DNA of 64,000 bases, from NCBI GenBank assembly GCA_021604145.1, contig BQIX01000001.1:1-64000 (forward strand), written 5' to 3'. This document shows, piece by piece, positions 1 to 8,804 of this stretch; the stretch's first letter is position 1, and the number at the start of each line of letters is the position of its first letter. This stretch comes from Nitrospirales bacterium (lineage in GTDB: Bacteria; Nitrospirota; Nitrospiria; Nitrospirales; UBA8639). Under the pieces are notes generated by a model. The model saw only the letters and a program-made list of their open reading frames with translations. It was not told where the DNA came from and made no database searches. The translations under genes and the position numbers were made by a program.

Positions 1-204
1 TTTGCCCGTAGCCTCCAGGGCAATCAACTCCACCTGAAAGCTGCGACACAGCCGAATGAGTTTGCGGATGCCGGTGGGTGTGTTCGGTAATTGCAGTCTG
101 AGGTTCACTGGATGCAGAAATACATCCAGGCTAGCCTTACTTACATCAATGCCGAGAAATACGGAAACTGCTGGTTGCCCTTTCTGTTCTTGCATGCGGG
201 ACAT
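1..204 (-). CDS. IS110-family transposase, N-terminal part (runs off the window)
   Basis: Reading the minus strand from an ATG at 204 gives 68 residues open to the window edge. The start has a GGGAG Shine-Dalgarno 7 nt upstream. The protein carries the IS110 DEDD-transposase signature: GIDVSK around residues 18-23, a following LDVFLHP stretch, and ALEATGK near the edge, which holds the second acidic residue. The rest of the gene lies left of base 1, so I cannot tell whether it is intact. It is divergent from the IS110 transposase at 591, and the two share a 386 bp non-coding region. The family assignment is secure from the motif; the element's ends are not visible. Confidence 0.85.
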   Translation of the reverse strand, partial: MSRMQEQKGQPAVSVFLGIDVSKASLDVFLHPVNLRLQLPNTPTGIRKLIRLCRSFQVELIALEATGK

Positions 205-590
205 GAGGTCACTCCCTTCCATCTGTTCAGAACCATAACCAGGTGTGACCCGATCCAGCTTGCGGACGGCCCATACTGCCTAAGATGTGTCGATCCAGAT
301 CACACTGCATTACCCATGCAGCCACCGTATTCTGACAAATCTTCCTGTTTAACGCAGTATGCAAGATGTGTGTTGTACTACAACACATCTTGGCAAGGGA
401 GACGCTGCGCTCTCCCGTTGCATCCCGTCTAGCTAAAAGTATGGTATGTAAAGCTGTGATGGTGAGTTCGTGTTGCATCCGGGAGTGTAAGAACTCCGAC
501 GGGGGTTGGGGCCACCATCTGTTTTACTCAAGAACCTGAACAGTAGCGTGGGCGCACTAACAAGCCCGTAAGACGTGGAAAGGAGTCCTT
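205..590. other. Non-coding region between two divergent IS110 transposases
   Basis: No convincing gene is present. The region contains a strong stem-loop at 362-392 (CAAGATGTG on the left, CACATCTTG on the right, 2-nt bulge, loop of about 5 nt) and an extra AAGATGTGT copy near 281-290. In IS110-group elements the long 5' non-coding end encodes the bridge RNA that guides recombination (established for that group). This segment is therefore where the bridge RNA of one or both elements would be sought. A good ribosome binding site (AAAGGAG) precedes the start at 591. RNA function here is inference. Confidence 0.5.
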
Positions 591-1541
591 ATGCCTCGTT
601 GTTATCTCGGTGCCCATTTGTCCAAAGAATGGGTGGATCTGTATCATCCCAAAGATGAGACGCATCACAAAATCGCCAACAAACCTCGGGCCATCCGTGC
701 GTTTCTACAGACCATGCAGGCGGACGACATCCTGATCTTTGAAGCCACGAGCGGATGTGATGACACGCTGTTAGCGCAGATACGCGCTCAAGGCGTGGCG
801 TTTGTGCGCGTGAATCCCGCTCATGCCTGGTACTTTGGACGCGCCTGCAATCTGCCTAAAACGGATCAAGTCGATGCGCGGATGTTGTCGGCCTTCGGCG
901 CGGCGCGAAACCTTGAACCGCAACACAGTACGAGCCTGGCCCGAGAGCAGCTCAAATCCCTCGTCAGACGCCGACGGCAGTACAAGGATATGGAAACCCA
1001 GGAGAAGAACCGATTGAAGCGAGTGACCGATCCAGCACTCAAGCGGGATATTCAATCCCTGCTGGTGGTCTTTGCTCGTCGTGTGGAGAAACTCGCACAA
1101 CAAATTGCCGAGCATCTGAAGAAGCATCAGGAATTACACGCCACCAGCCGCGTCTTAGCAAGTGCCCCTGGGATTGGCCCCGTGACCGCTTCCGTGCTCG
1201 TGGCGGATATGCCTGAGTTGGGCAGTGCAGATCGTCGACAGGTCGCGTCGCTGGCGGGTCTGGCTCCCCGCGCCTATGAGTCAGGCAAATACAAGGGGAA
1301 GCGACGCTTGGGGGCGGGGCGGCGACACGTACGGAAGGTCCTGTATATGGCCGCTCTCTCTGTGATAGCCCAAGGCCGCTTCTTTCAACCGTTCATTGCC
1401 CGGATGAAAGCAGAGGGCAAAGCGAATAAAACCATCATTATGGCCGTGGCTCGCAAGCTCTTGGCCATTCTGAATACGCTGGTGCGACAGCAACAACCGT
1501 TTGATATGAAAAAAATGTCCATGAACCTATTACCACAGTAG
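591..1541 (+). CDS. IS110-family transposase with an altered first catalytic residue
   Basis: This 316-residue protein has the two IS110 parts. The N-terminal DEDD RuvC-like domain has E51 in FEATSG and D92/D95 in KTDQVDAR. The C-terminal Tnp20-type helix-hairpin-helix region has APGIGPVTA and SLAGLAPRAYESGKYKG. The length is about normal for a slightly short IS110 transposase. The first acidic residue of the tetrad, normally the D in GIDVSK, is His9 here (GAHLSK); the neighbouring partial copy retains GID. The codon is CAT, so a single G-to-C change from GAT would explain it. The enzyme may therefore be catalytically dead, or the codon may be an assembly error. The start is fixed by AAAGGAG just upstream. 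Confidence 0.9.
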   Translation: MPRCYLGAHLSKEWVDLYHPKDETHHKIANKPRAIRAFLQTMQADDILIFEATSGCDDTLLAQIRAQGVAFVRVNPAHAWYFGRACNLPKTDQVDARMLSAFGAARNLEPQHSTSLAREQLKSLVRRRRQYKDMETQEKNRLKRVTDPALKRDIQSLLVVFARRVEKLAQQIAEHLKKHQELHATSRVLASAPGIGPVTASVLVADMPELGSADRRQVASLAGLAPRAYESGKYKGKRRLGAGRRHVRKVLYMAALSVIAQGRFFQPFIARMKAEGKANKTIIMAVARKLLAILNTLVRQQQPFDMKKMSMNLLPQ

Positions 1542-2007
1542 CCCTCTCGCTCTTGGTGCTGCGTGGGCATTGAACCCACTTCGCACCATCAAAACGTATC
1601 ACCGTTTTATCACTCGCAAGAGGAGACTTCACTCTCCTCCTGCACCTCCATCGACCAACCCTACGCGGTTTGGATGCGCGCTATCGCTTCCGCCAATGGA
1701 TCACGGCCAGCATTTCGGTTGCTGGACTTCGAGCAGGGGTGTCGCCCCCTGCACCACGACCAAGGAAACCGTCCTTGGATGCGTTTCTTCCCTGGGCTCT
1801 GCCCAGACCCGACACAACCCAGCTACCCCTCCGTTTGTATTTTGAATTGTTTGTTGGCCCTTTGTTGGTATGTGGCACCTACACCGTTGAGTTGATGAGC
1901 TATAAAGACTATGATTTTGTCGGATAATCATTATTGTGTAAAAAGAGGGGATGCCCGCTTTACAACCCATAGCGGACATTCAATGACTGTAAGTAAGGAT
2001 ATGCTTT
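1542..2007. other. Intergenic stretch after the IS110 transposase
   Basis: I see no supported gene in these 466 bp. Open frames present on both strands have no family signature and no ribosome binding site. The first part presumably contains the right end of the IS110 element, but IS110 ends lack terminal inverted repeats, so the boundary cannot be placed by eye. The last 40 bp provide an AAGGA motif for the GTG start at 2008. Confidence 0.4.
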
Positions 2008-2382
2008 GTGAAATTATCTGAACAACGAAGTACCTCAGAAGATAATCGAGATAGCCAAGTATTGAGTGCTGGTTCGTTGTGGCTTAGGTGGGATCCTCAT
2101 TTCAATGCTTCCGGCACATTATTGAATGACCAATTTTCTAGAGAACCCCCCTTTGATGAATATTTAAGTAGGCTTGAGGCTGCTGTTCCGACTGTTAAAG
2201 CGTTCGGTATAACAGATTATTATAGTGTTTCGAACTATAGAGCTGTTTTTGACGCAAAACTAGCAGGTAGTTTAGAAGAATGTGATCTTATATTTTCAAA
2301 TGTTGAAATGCGGCTAAGTATAGGAACGGCAAAAGGGAAATGTGTGAATACTCACGTTTTAATATGCCCAGATGATGTGTGA
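2008..2382 (+). pseudogene. Truncated PHP-domain (TrlF-like ATPase) N-terminus
   Basis: Only 124 residues are encoded, starting at GTG 2008 with AAGGA upstream. The segment GSLWLRWDPHFNASGT, then LNDQF, GITDYYS and the NVEMRLSIGTAKG run resemble the N-terminal PHP domain of large PHP-plus-ATPase proteins of the TrlF type, which are usually close to 900 residues. Here the protein stops at 2382, overlapping the start of the helicase gene. The metal-binding HxH of the PHP domain (normally HIH in that block) reads HFN. I infer a remnant left by an internal deletion of the first gene of a two- or three-gene defence-like operon. A genuine short protein cannot be excluded. Family identity is from memory of the motif. 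Confidence 0.55.
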
Positions 2383-5300
2383 TGAGCAGACCATTTTTCA
2401 ATAAATCTATTTCTGATCTGGAAATAGCATATCAGAACAACCTCGCTGATCCAGCTTTCTGCCAGAAGCTATTGGATGAACTTACGCATCGGAGCACGAA
2501 GCGTGCGCAGAATCTAAAAAGCAAGATTGTCGCTAGAAACGAGGTGCCTCGTGAAGTCACTCCACGAAAGTTACCGAAGAAGAGTGCTGGAGCGTTGGAA
2601 ATGCCAAACAAAAATGAAGTTATTCCTGTCGTGGTTGAAGAACCACAAGTCTATATGCCTCCACCCAAAGTTGAAGTCGACCCTAAACCAGCCATTACCA
2701 ACGACCCACAAAATATTTTGCGTTCTTGGACAGCGCTCGAAGTTTTATCGACCCAGAGCTATCGTCGTGAAACCGATTTGGTTGCTGGCGATAAGTATAA
2801 AATTGCGCAACTCGATGAGAAACAGCTTCCTTGGGAACGGGGTGAAAAATCCCGGAAGAACAAACGTCTTTACTATGAACTGATCTTAGGTGCTGTCGCA
2901 CTAAGCCCTGCCATTGAAAGCCTTCTCAAAGTTTATGCCGACAAGCGACCAGATCAGCCTAGTATTCGCGGATATAGTCCTGTTGCCAGTATCCTTATTG
3001 ATAAGGAAGGGCGTCCCTTAGATGAGGATAGCACTTTTGCGATCTCAAGTTTTGCTTGGGGTGTGCCGATTGCGCTGAAAGGTGACCTGAAAGCCTTGGC
3101 GGATTGGCCCGATCACGAAAGAGCTTTGAAAGAGGCCTTGAAGAAACCTCTTGTGAAGAAAGATCATCAAGGTGACATTCTTCCCTTGAACAAAACGCGC
3201 ATCAGCGAACTGTTTGAAGTTCTGGTAAAAATAATGGACTTGGGCGCGTTGGAAGTGAAACCGCCATATTTCGCTATACGGCGCTATGAGTTTTTTGCCA
3301 GCAAAACGCCGCCAGAACCAGGTTTGCTGAATTCCTTCTTCATGCAGGATCTTGCCACTGCAAGAGAGCTGGCAAAAGAAGAGCGACTTCCAAACGCACT
3401 GAAGCACTATTTGGGTGTGGCGAAACCTGCTCGAAAAACTGACCTGTTAAAGGATGATGTCGGTCTTCAGGACCTCCTACAACCAGCGCTAACATCAGTT
3501 GGGCGTTGGCCCGGAAACGGACGATTTCCGCTTGCTCTTCTTCAACAAGCAGCGGTGAATGCCACTCATCCAAGTCGGATGAAAACGGGCGTCCTTGCTG
3601 TGAATGGGCCGCCTGGAACAGGTAAGACAACCCTCCTGAGAGATGTGGTTGCCGCGCGCATCATTGAGCGTGCAATTGTCATGAGTTCGTATCAAAAGCC
3701 CGCCGATGCTTTCACCTCAACATCGCAAACGCTTCAAAGAAGCGGGGCGAAGATTACGCTCCACAAACTCGATGATCGTCTCAAAGGCTTTGAGATGATT
3801 GTGACTTCATCTAACAACAAGGCCGTAGAGAATGTTAGTGCTGAATTGCCTGCCTTAGATGCTATAGCTGATGATGCACCGGAACTTAGATACTTTAAGG
3901 CGATCTCGGATAATGTTCTTGACCACGAGACTTGGGGGACGATTGCTGCCGTCCTAGGGAATTCCAGCAACCGCTACACCTTCTCAGAAAGCTTTTGGCG
4001 CGACGATGAGAATGGCCTATCAGCGTATCTGAACCATGTAAGCGGTATCCCGCAGATTGTATCTGAACCACAAGAAGGCGGCGCTCCTATCAGGCGAAAC
4101 AGGAAGATAATTGACTCTGAAAATCCGCCGTCTAATTCTCGTGAGGCTTCTGCACGTTGGGAGAAAGCTCGGTCTCAGTTTTTGCAGGCGCAGCGCTTAT
4201 CAGCAGAGAAACAAGAGGAGCTTCAACATATACATGTGCAAATCGTACGGCTTGTCTCTGTTGCTGCTGAAATTAACGATCTGGTATCACAGCAGCCTTT
4301 GCTGGCGGAAGAATGTATACTTTTAGAAGAACAACTTGGCCTGGCTCAAGCACCAGTGCAAGAAGCTGAGGCACTGCAGGTATCAACTCGACAGTCAAAA
4401 GATACTCATGCCGCTTCACGTCCTGGTTTCTTTTCAAGGATTTTCCAACGCCGAAGATATCATCAATGGTTATCGGAACAACTGGCGTTAGAAAACACCA
4501 CTCAACAAGCTGAGCGTGCCTTTGAAAAAGCCAAGAAAGGCTATGATGATCTACATACGTTGCTCACTACTAAGAAGAAGCAGATCGAGCAATTCAAGAC
4601 GAAGATTATAAATTTGGAGCAAGAACAAGTTCAGCTTAAAGCTGAGACCAAGAACCTAAAAGAAGGTCTTGGCGCATCCATTCCTGATGCTGATTTTTTC
4701 GCAATGCCGCATGAAGAGATGCAAATCTCAAGCGTATGGCTAGATGCTGCTGCCAGCCGTACGAGAGATGATGTTTTTGAGGCAGCAATGAAGCTACATC
4801 GTGCTTTCATCGATTGTGCGGCGGACCCATTACGTCAAAATCTTTCTATATTCATTGAGTCTTTCGGTACGCGTTCGCTTGGAACGCTTCAAAAAGATGC
4901 ACTCATAGCTGACCTATGGGCGTCGTTCTTTCTTGTTGTGCCAGTGGTTTCTACGACGTTTGCGTCCGTGCACCGAATGTTCGCACGCCTTGCGCCTGAA
5001 GCTCTTGGTTGGTTGCTTGTTGATGAGGCTGGACAAGCTGTTCCGCAGGCTTGTGTCGGCGCAATGATAAGAACCAAACACTCAGTCGTTGTCGGCGACC
5101 CGCTACAAATTGAACCCGTTGTAACGTTGCCAAATAGCCTGACTGAAGAGGTCTGTGCCTTCTTCGGAATTGACCCGCTCAAATACAACGCCCCTGAAGC
5201 ATCAGTCCAAACGGTTGCTGACGCTGCCAGCATTTATTGCGCTCAGTTCCCCATTGGTAGCGGACATCGCAACGTAGGTGCGCCGCTTCTCGTACATAGG

Positions 5301-5882
5301 CGCTGCAATAATCCGATGTTCGACATTTCGAACGAGATTGCCTACTCCAATCTAATGGTTCAGGCGAAGACACCTTCGCTAATTAACCCGATCCTCGGAC
5401 CATCATCTTGGGTCGATCTTGTCGGGAAACCAGGACCAGACAAGTGGTGTGCAGATGAAGCTGTTGTCTTGATTGAGATGCTACGCAAGCTGAAAGATAG
5501 TGGCGCTGAGCCTGACCTCTATGTAGTAACGCCGTTTGTGATTGTCCAGGATAATCTGAGAAGAGAAATCTTGAACAGCCGTGTTCTGGATAATTGGGTG
5601 GAGAACGCAAACTCATGGGCCTGGGAACATGTTGGTACTGTCCATACCGTTCAGGGCCGCGAGGCCGGGATCGTATTTATCGTGCTTGGCGCGCAGATGT
5701 CATCTCAGAATGGAGCACGTACTTGGGCCGGTGGCCGGCCAAATCTTGTGAATGTTGCTGTCACAAGAGCAAAGGACTCAATGTATGTGATTGGTAATCG
5801 TGATCTTTGGAAGTCGGCGGGAGTGTTTGCGACGCTGAATCGGTATCTGCCTGATGCAAGAAGTGATCGAGATTTCCAATGA
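2382..5882 (+). CDS. Superfamily 1 (UPF1/DNA2-like) helicase, likely defence-related
   Basis: A protein of 1,166 residues from the ATG at 2382 (a GTG at 2379 is also in frame). The start overlaps the stop of the upstream fragment, suggesting translational coupling. Walker A is GPPGTGKTT at about 409-417. Walker B and motif II are LLVDEAGQ at about 878-885. Motif V/VI is NVAVTRAKDSMYVIGN near 1123-1138. Between motifs I and II lies a long insertion with charged coiled-coil segments (about 590-770). The N-terminal 400 residues have no domain I recognise. Helicases of this build beside PHP-ATPases occur in bacterial defence islands, and the neighbouring IS110 and mobilisation remains fit. Defence is inference; helicase identity is firm. 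No frameshift is seen. Confidence 0.85.
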   Translation: MSRPFFNKSISDLEIAYQNNLADPAFCQKLLDELTHRSTKRAQNLKSKIVARNEVPREVTPRKLPKKSAGALEMPNKNEVIPVVVEEPQVYMPPPKVEVDPKPAITNDPQNILRSWTALEVLSTQSYRRETDLVAGDKYKIAQLDEKQLPWERGEKSRKNKRLYYELILGAVALSPAIESLLKVYADKRPDQPSIRGYSPVASILIDKEGRPLDEDSTFAISSFAWGVPIALKGDLKALADWPDHERALKEALKKPLVKKDHQGDILPLNKTRISELFEVLVKIMDLGALEVKPPYFAIRRYEFFASKTPPEPGLLNSFFMQDLATARELAKEERLPNALKHYLGVAKPARKTDLLKDDVGLQDLLQPALTSVGRWPGNGRFPLALLQQAAVNATHPSRMKTGVLAVNGPPGTGKTTLLRDVVAARIIERAIVMSSYQKPADAFTSTSQTLQRSGAKITLHKLDDRLKGFEMIVTSSNNKAVENVSAELPALDAIADDAPELRYFKAISDNVLDHETWGTIAAVLGNSSNRYTFSESFWRDDENGLSAYLNHVSGIPQIVSEPQEGGAPIRRNRKIIDSENPPSNSREASARWEKARSQFLQAQRLSAEKQEELQHIHVQIVRLVSVAAEINDLVSQQPLLAEECILLEEQLGLAQAPVQEAEALQVSTRQSKDTHAASRPGFFSRIFQRRRYHQWLSEQLALENTTQQAERAFEKAKKGYDDLHTLLTTKKKQIEQFKTKIINLEQEQVQLKAETKNLKEGLGASIPDADFFAMPHEEMQISSVWLDAAASRTRDDVFEAAMKLHRAFIDCAADPLRQNLSIFIESFGTRSLGTLQKDALIADLWASFFLVVPVVSTTFASVHRMFARLAPEALGWLLVDEAGQAVPQACVGAMIRTKHSVVVGDPLQIEPVVTLPNSLTEEVCAFFGIDPLKYNAPEASVQTVADAASIYCAQFPIGSGHRNVGAPLLVHRRCNNPMFDISNEIAYSNLMVQAKTPSLINPILGPSSWVDLVGKPGPDKWCADEAVVLIEMLRKLKDSGAEPDLYVVTPFVIVQDNLRREILNSRVLDNWVENANSWAWEHVGTVHTVQGREAGIVFIVLGAQMSSQNGARTWAGGRPNLVNVAVTRAKDSMYVIGNRDLWKSAGVFATLNRYLPDARSDRDFQ

Positions 5883-5983
5883 GCAATCTTTCTGATGAGC
5901 AGAGATATTGGGTTGAAGAAAACAAAAAGAGGCTGCATTTGCCATTCGAAATATTTAAGATATATCGTGTTTTAGCCCAATAA
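5879..5983 (+). pseudogene. Start of a third operon gene, cut short (34 codons)
   Basis: An ATG at 5879 overlaps the helicase stop as ATGA, the usual sign of a translationally coupled operon gene. It reads MSNLSDEQRYWVEE and continues in a polar, protein-like composition to a TAA at 5981-5983. At 34 residues it is too short to be a recognisable enzyme. I read it as the 5' end of a third gene of the helicase operon whose remainder was deleted. The 190 bp after it are AT-rich and hold nothing I can support. It could also be a genuine micro-protein. Confidence 0.4.
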
Positions 5984-6172
5984 TAAGATAGCTTTTTGGT
6001 AATATTTAGAGAGCCGAATATTAGTGTGGAATAATATTACATATGGGAAAAATATTTTTTTCACCGAGCAATTAACAACTTACTGCTTTTGATATTCTGC
6101 AACATCACCGGACTCACCGATGAAGATACTCTCGAAACATCAGGAAATCTAGTTGAGGTTTAAGGTAGGCAC

Positions 6173-6774
6173 TTACATCTCTTGGTCATAGCCCTGATTG
6201 CGGCCTCGTTTTGCTTGTCCTCGTTCTTCCTCGTCCATTTGGGTGAGTTCATCCTGCAAGGTTTTTTGATCTGGTTCACTCATCGCCAAATACATTGCCA
6301 CATCCTTTTTTAATTGGACGATGAGTTTTTGATGCTTTCGATGGATAGGCCGAACCTGGTCCTGTATATTCTGACGCTCTGTAAGCTGGCGATCTATCAA
6401 AGCTTGCTTTTCATCTCTATCACGAATATGACAGCTTTTAACTTCACGTTCATTTAGTGCTCTGATTTTCTGATACTTGCCTGTCATGCGAGACCAGAGT
6501 GCCTTAAAACCTTTCGGTAAACGTCGAAGACATTGAATTTCTTCCCTTTGCTTACGTTCTTTCTGTTTGTTTAATAATTCCTTCCGCTGGCTTCGATGAA
6601 ATTGTTGCAGGGCGTTCCTCGGCTTATGGCATAGATTTCTCGCAAAGCTCCATCCAGGTCGTCTGAGATAAACCCCGAGATTTCATGGATTTCAACATGC
6701 TCGTTTTCTTCTGCTTTTAGCAGATGAGCCGCCAGTTGCCTGGCCCCACCACGTTGCGAGCCTTTCAGAATCAT
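6173..6774 (-). pseudogene. MobA/TraI-type relaxase remnant with internal deletion
   Basis: The minus-strand start at 6774 gives MILKGSQRGGARQLAAHLL, the classic opening of plasmid-type relaxases, and continues to RGTPCNN before hitting a stop at 6571. A second frame, open from about 6605 to 6173, carries a highly charged segment (LWSRMTGKYQKIRALNE, then alternating Arg/Gln/Lys helix) that matches the C-terminal tail of the same relaxase family. The catalytic middle (Tyr and three-His motif) is missing. The two pieces meet near 6600 in different frames, so this is a deleted relic rather than a sequencing slip. It overlaps mobC at its 5' end as intact modules do. Confidence 0.7.
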
Positions 6775-7153
6775 GATTGTTGTCCTCTCTTAACCCAATT
6801 GCATCCATCAGTGCGTGACGCATCCAGCGAATGTCGCTACAGCCATCACGAATGGCTTTTTGCGTTTCTGGTGTAACTTCCAAAGTTCCTCTATTCACAG
6901 CCCTGGCTAATTGATTGAGATTATTCGCCAACCGTGAACGCCCTAATTCCCCCAATACTTTGGCCAGCTTCTGATGGTCCCTTACAGGAAATTTGTTTCG
7001 GACTCGTCTTTTAGGCACCGAGCTGTCAAAAAGACGGGAGCGGATATACGCTCCCAAAGACATGCCTGCAGCATCCTTCTCAAGCTGTGCACGTTCCTCT
7101 GACGTTAGGCGTAGGGAGAAGGGCGGCAATGCTTTTTTCTTGTGAGCAGACAT
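6692..7153 (-). CDS. mobC: MobC-like plasmid mobilisation (relaxosome) protein
   Basis: From the ATG at 7153 the protein has about 153 residues, starting MSAHKKKALPP. It has a ribbon-helix-helix-like N-terminal part (FSLRLTSEERAQLEKDAAGMSLGAYIRSRLF) followed by the conserved MobC block LAKVLGELGRSRLANNLNQLARAVNRG. MobC proteins bind oriT and help the relaxase open the DNA. The gene overlaps the relaxase start by 83 bp in another frame, the normal arrangement. An upstream in-frame ATG at 7177 exists; neither start has a strong ribosome binding site. With its relaxase destroyed, the protein probably has no partner here. It marks an old integrated mobilisable element. Confidence 0.75.
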   Translation of the reverse strand: MSAHKKKALPPFSLRLTSEERAQLEKDAAGMSLGAYIRSRLFDSSVPKRRVRNKFPVRDHQKLAKVLGELGRSRLANNLNQLARAVNRGTLEVTPETQKAIRDGCSDIRWMRHALMDAIGLREDNNHDSERLATWWGQATGGSSAKSRRKRAC

Positions 7154-7254
7154 GTCTTTTTTTTCGTAAAATGACAATACACGGCCAACCCCTCTTTCTT
7201 GGGAAACAGGGAGTAAAAAGAGCCGTGAATTGTCCGGGATTAAAATTGGGAAAT

Positions 7255-7288
7255 AAAAAACGCCAGCCCTTGATGATCTCGGGCTAGC
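7255..7288 (-). terminator. Rho-independent terminator, minus strand
   Basis: On the minus strand GCTAGCCC pairs with GGGCTGGC (one mismatch) across an 11-nt loop and is followed by six T residues. It lies just downstream of the gene relic that ends at 7322, so it fits as that gene's terminator. Confidence 0.65.
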
Positions 7289-7321
7289 ATTTAAAGGCAG
7301 TTAAAACTCTGTTGTAGGCTA

Positions 7322-7477
7322 TTAAGGAAATAGGCTAAGATCGACGGAAGCAGCCTGGAGAATGATGTTCTTTTCCTTTAAAATTTGGAGCAAATGGTCC
7401 GAAGTTTCTCCATTAGCATCTTCTGGTTCGGATGCAGTCCACCTTATTTGAATTTGTTGAGAGACACTTTTTTAGAA
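7322..7477 (-). pseudogene. Relic paralogue of the small gene at 8513
   Basis: The minus strand encodes about 50 residues ending at TAA 7322-7324, with GETSDHLLQILKEKN followed by ILQAASVDLSLFP. This matches the small protein at 8513-8713 (GETSNQLFRILEEWN, then LMLQGASIDTHLSP) along its C-terminal half. No ATG, GTG or TTG start is in frame after the upstream TAA, so the copy is probably a 5'-truncated relic. The family is unknown to me. The shared motif is GETS-x-x-L-x-x-IL, then N-x-x-LQ-x-AS-(I/V)-D. Confidence 0.5.
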
Positions 7478-7584
7478 TCAGTTATTTTTGTACAATTGGG
7501 CAAAAATAGATAAGGATAAATTCTACCGAAGCAGATAGTTTAATTTTTAACCTCCCCGTTAGACGCTTAAGTTGGGGTAGATTA

Positions 7585-8052
7585 TTGTTAAGAATTTCAG
7601 AAGTTCTTTGGAATCTCACTGAGATCTTATTCTTTGCTGGTATATTGGTTGGCATCTTTCTCGGATTTATCAAAAAAAATCGTAAGGATCAAGTTAGTCT
7701 ACACGCCCGTAAATTTAAACCTAAAATTAACATGCAAGCCATTGCCTTGCTCCTTCTTTCACCTTTATGGGTAGGCTTTGTGTCCTTGATGATCGGAGCT
7801 GTCATTGGCTTCCCTGTCTATCTAATCCTATTATCCTTTTTCTTATTCCTTGGATTCTCGGCAAATATGTTGGATAAGTACGGTATTCTCGAGAAAAACG
7901 CTTGGCCGAATGAAGTATTGAACGTAATTTTTGATTTCAACAGTCCTTTATGGATAATGCCTTGTATAGCAATTGCAGGAGTGTCAGTGGGTGCCTTGTA
8001 CACCCTCGGTATGTTTGAGTTTCTATTTGAAGAAAAGAAAATTGGCAAATAA
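7585..8052 (+). CDS. Small membrane protein of unknown function
   Basis: A protein of 155 residues opening with TTG at 7585, with GGGG 7 nt upstream. It contains about four hydrophobic segments: residues 12-28 (ILFFAGILVGIFLGFI), about 50-70, about 72-92 (PVYLILLSFFLFLGF), and about 120-142 (LWIMPCIAIAGVSVGALYTLGMF). The C-terminus is charged. I do not recognise a family. It sits alone between two copies of a small minus-strand gene, in an AT-rich segment unlike the later metabolic regions, which suggests acquired DNA. The start is uncertain because no ATG is available before the second membrane segment. Confidence 0.6.
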   Translation: MLRISEVLWNLTEILFFAGILVGIFLGFIKKNRKDQVSLHARKFKPKINMQAIALLLLSPLWVGFVSLMIGAVIGFPVYLILLSFFLFLGFSANMLDKYGILEKNAWPNEVLNVIFDFNSPLWIMPCIAIAGVSVGALYTLGMFEFLFEEKKIGK

Positions 8053-8512
8053 TGTTTTCCTGTTTAATTCGTATTTCGTGAGTACAAGTCCTAGCCTAAG
8101 TATGATGATGATTTTTTCTGTTAAATAGGTAGAAGGCAGGATCAGATCTTCTGTTAATAAATATAGATAGTTCGGTGAAACTGCTGCGACACACAAAGTC
8201 TTTGGTAGCTGATTGAGGACCGCAACTCAGTTGCCGACACCAAGAGAATCAGAGATTTCGAAAAGTGTTCAAATCTTTTATTGACTAACAATTCACGTCT
8301 TCCTTCCTTAGGCCTTGGTTCTTTAACCCATCAATTTTCAATTTTTTCTCCTGCGTCAGACACGCTGAGATATCGGTAAGCATCGACTTGTCTGGGAAGG
8401 GCTATTTGAGCAGAGCGAGTTCACGGAAAAGGGGGCAAGTTGCGTGTTCTATGATAGAATGCATGAGCTTGGTTTAGGCGGAGACATGTGTGTTCAGCTC
8501 AAATGTTCAGCG
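8053..8512. other. Intergenic stretch, nothing recognised
   Basis: About 460 bp, AT-rich in its first half. No open frame with a ribosome binding site or a recognisable product, no clear hairpin with a U-tract, and no repeat is visible. Confidence 0.4.
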
Positions 8513-8713
8513 TTATGGTGATAGGTGAGTATCAATAGATGCCCCCTGTAGCATGAGGTTCCACTCTTCCAATATTCGGAATAATTGGTTCGAAGTTTCT
8601 CCTGTGACGTCCACCACGTACCTCATCCGTTTTTCATTTTCGTTCTTTGGCAAGCATGTGTAGGTGATATGCGTCCGATATAGCTGGAGAGCTTTGTTTT
8701 CTGGGCTGAGCAA
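8513..8713 (-). CDS. Small protein of unknown function (GETS-motif)
   Basis: This 66-residue protein has a basic-to-polar N-terminus and a C-terminal half with GETSNQLFRILEEWNLMLQ followed by GASIDTHLSP. The same half recurs in a relic at 7322-7477, which supports the frame as once coding. No signal peptide or membrane segment is visible. I do not recognise the family. The conserved helix followed by a short tail could be a small binding domain. It lies 145 bp downstream of nirK in the same orientation but probably is not co-transcribed, because a strong hairpin lies between. Confidence 0.5.
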   Translation of the reverse strand: MLSPENKALQLYRTHITYTCLPKNENEKRMRYVVDVTGETSNQLFRILEEWNLMLQGASIDTHLSP

Positions 8714-8804
8714 TGCCTCTGCTATATCGTATTGGCTGTCCAGTGAAGGCCGAAGGGGAAAAATGGGGAAGGTTGAATTTTCGGTATCCGGGTTTCGGCA
8801 TTTT

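Noticed and set aside
1563-1979. Overlapping open frames after the IS110 transposase
   Set aside because: Low-complexity translations, no ribosome binding site and no family signature.
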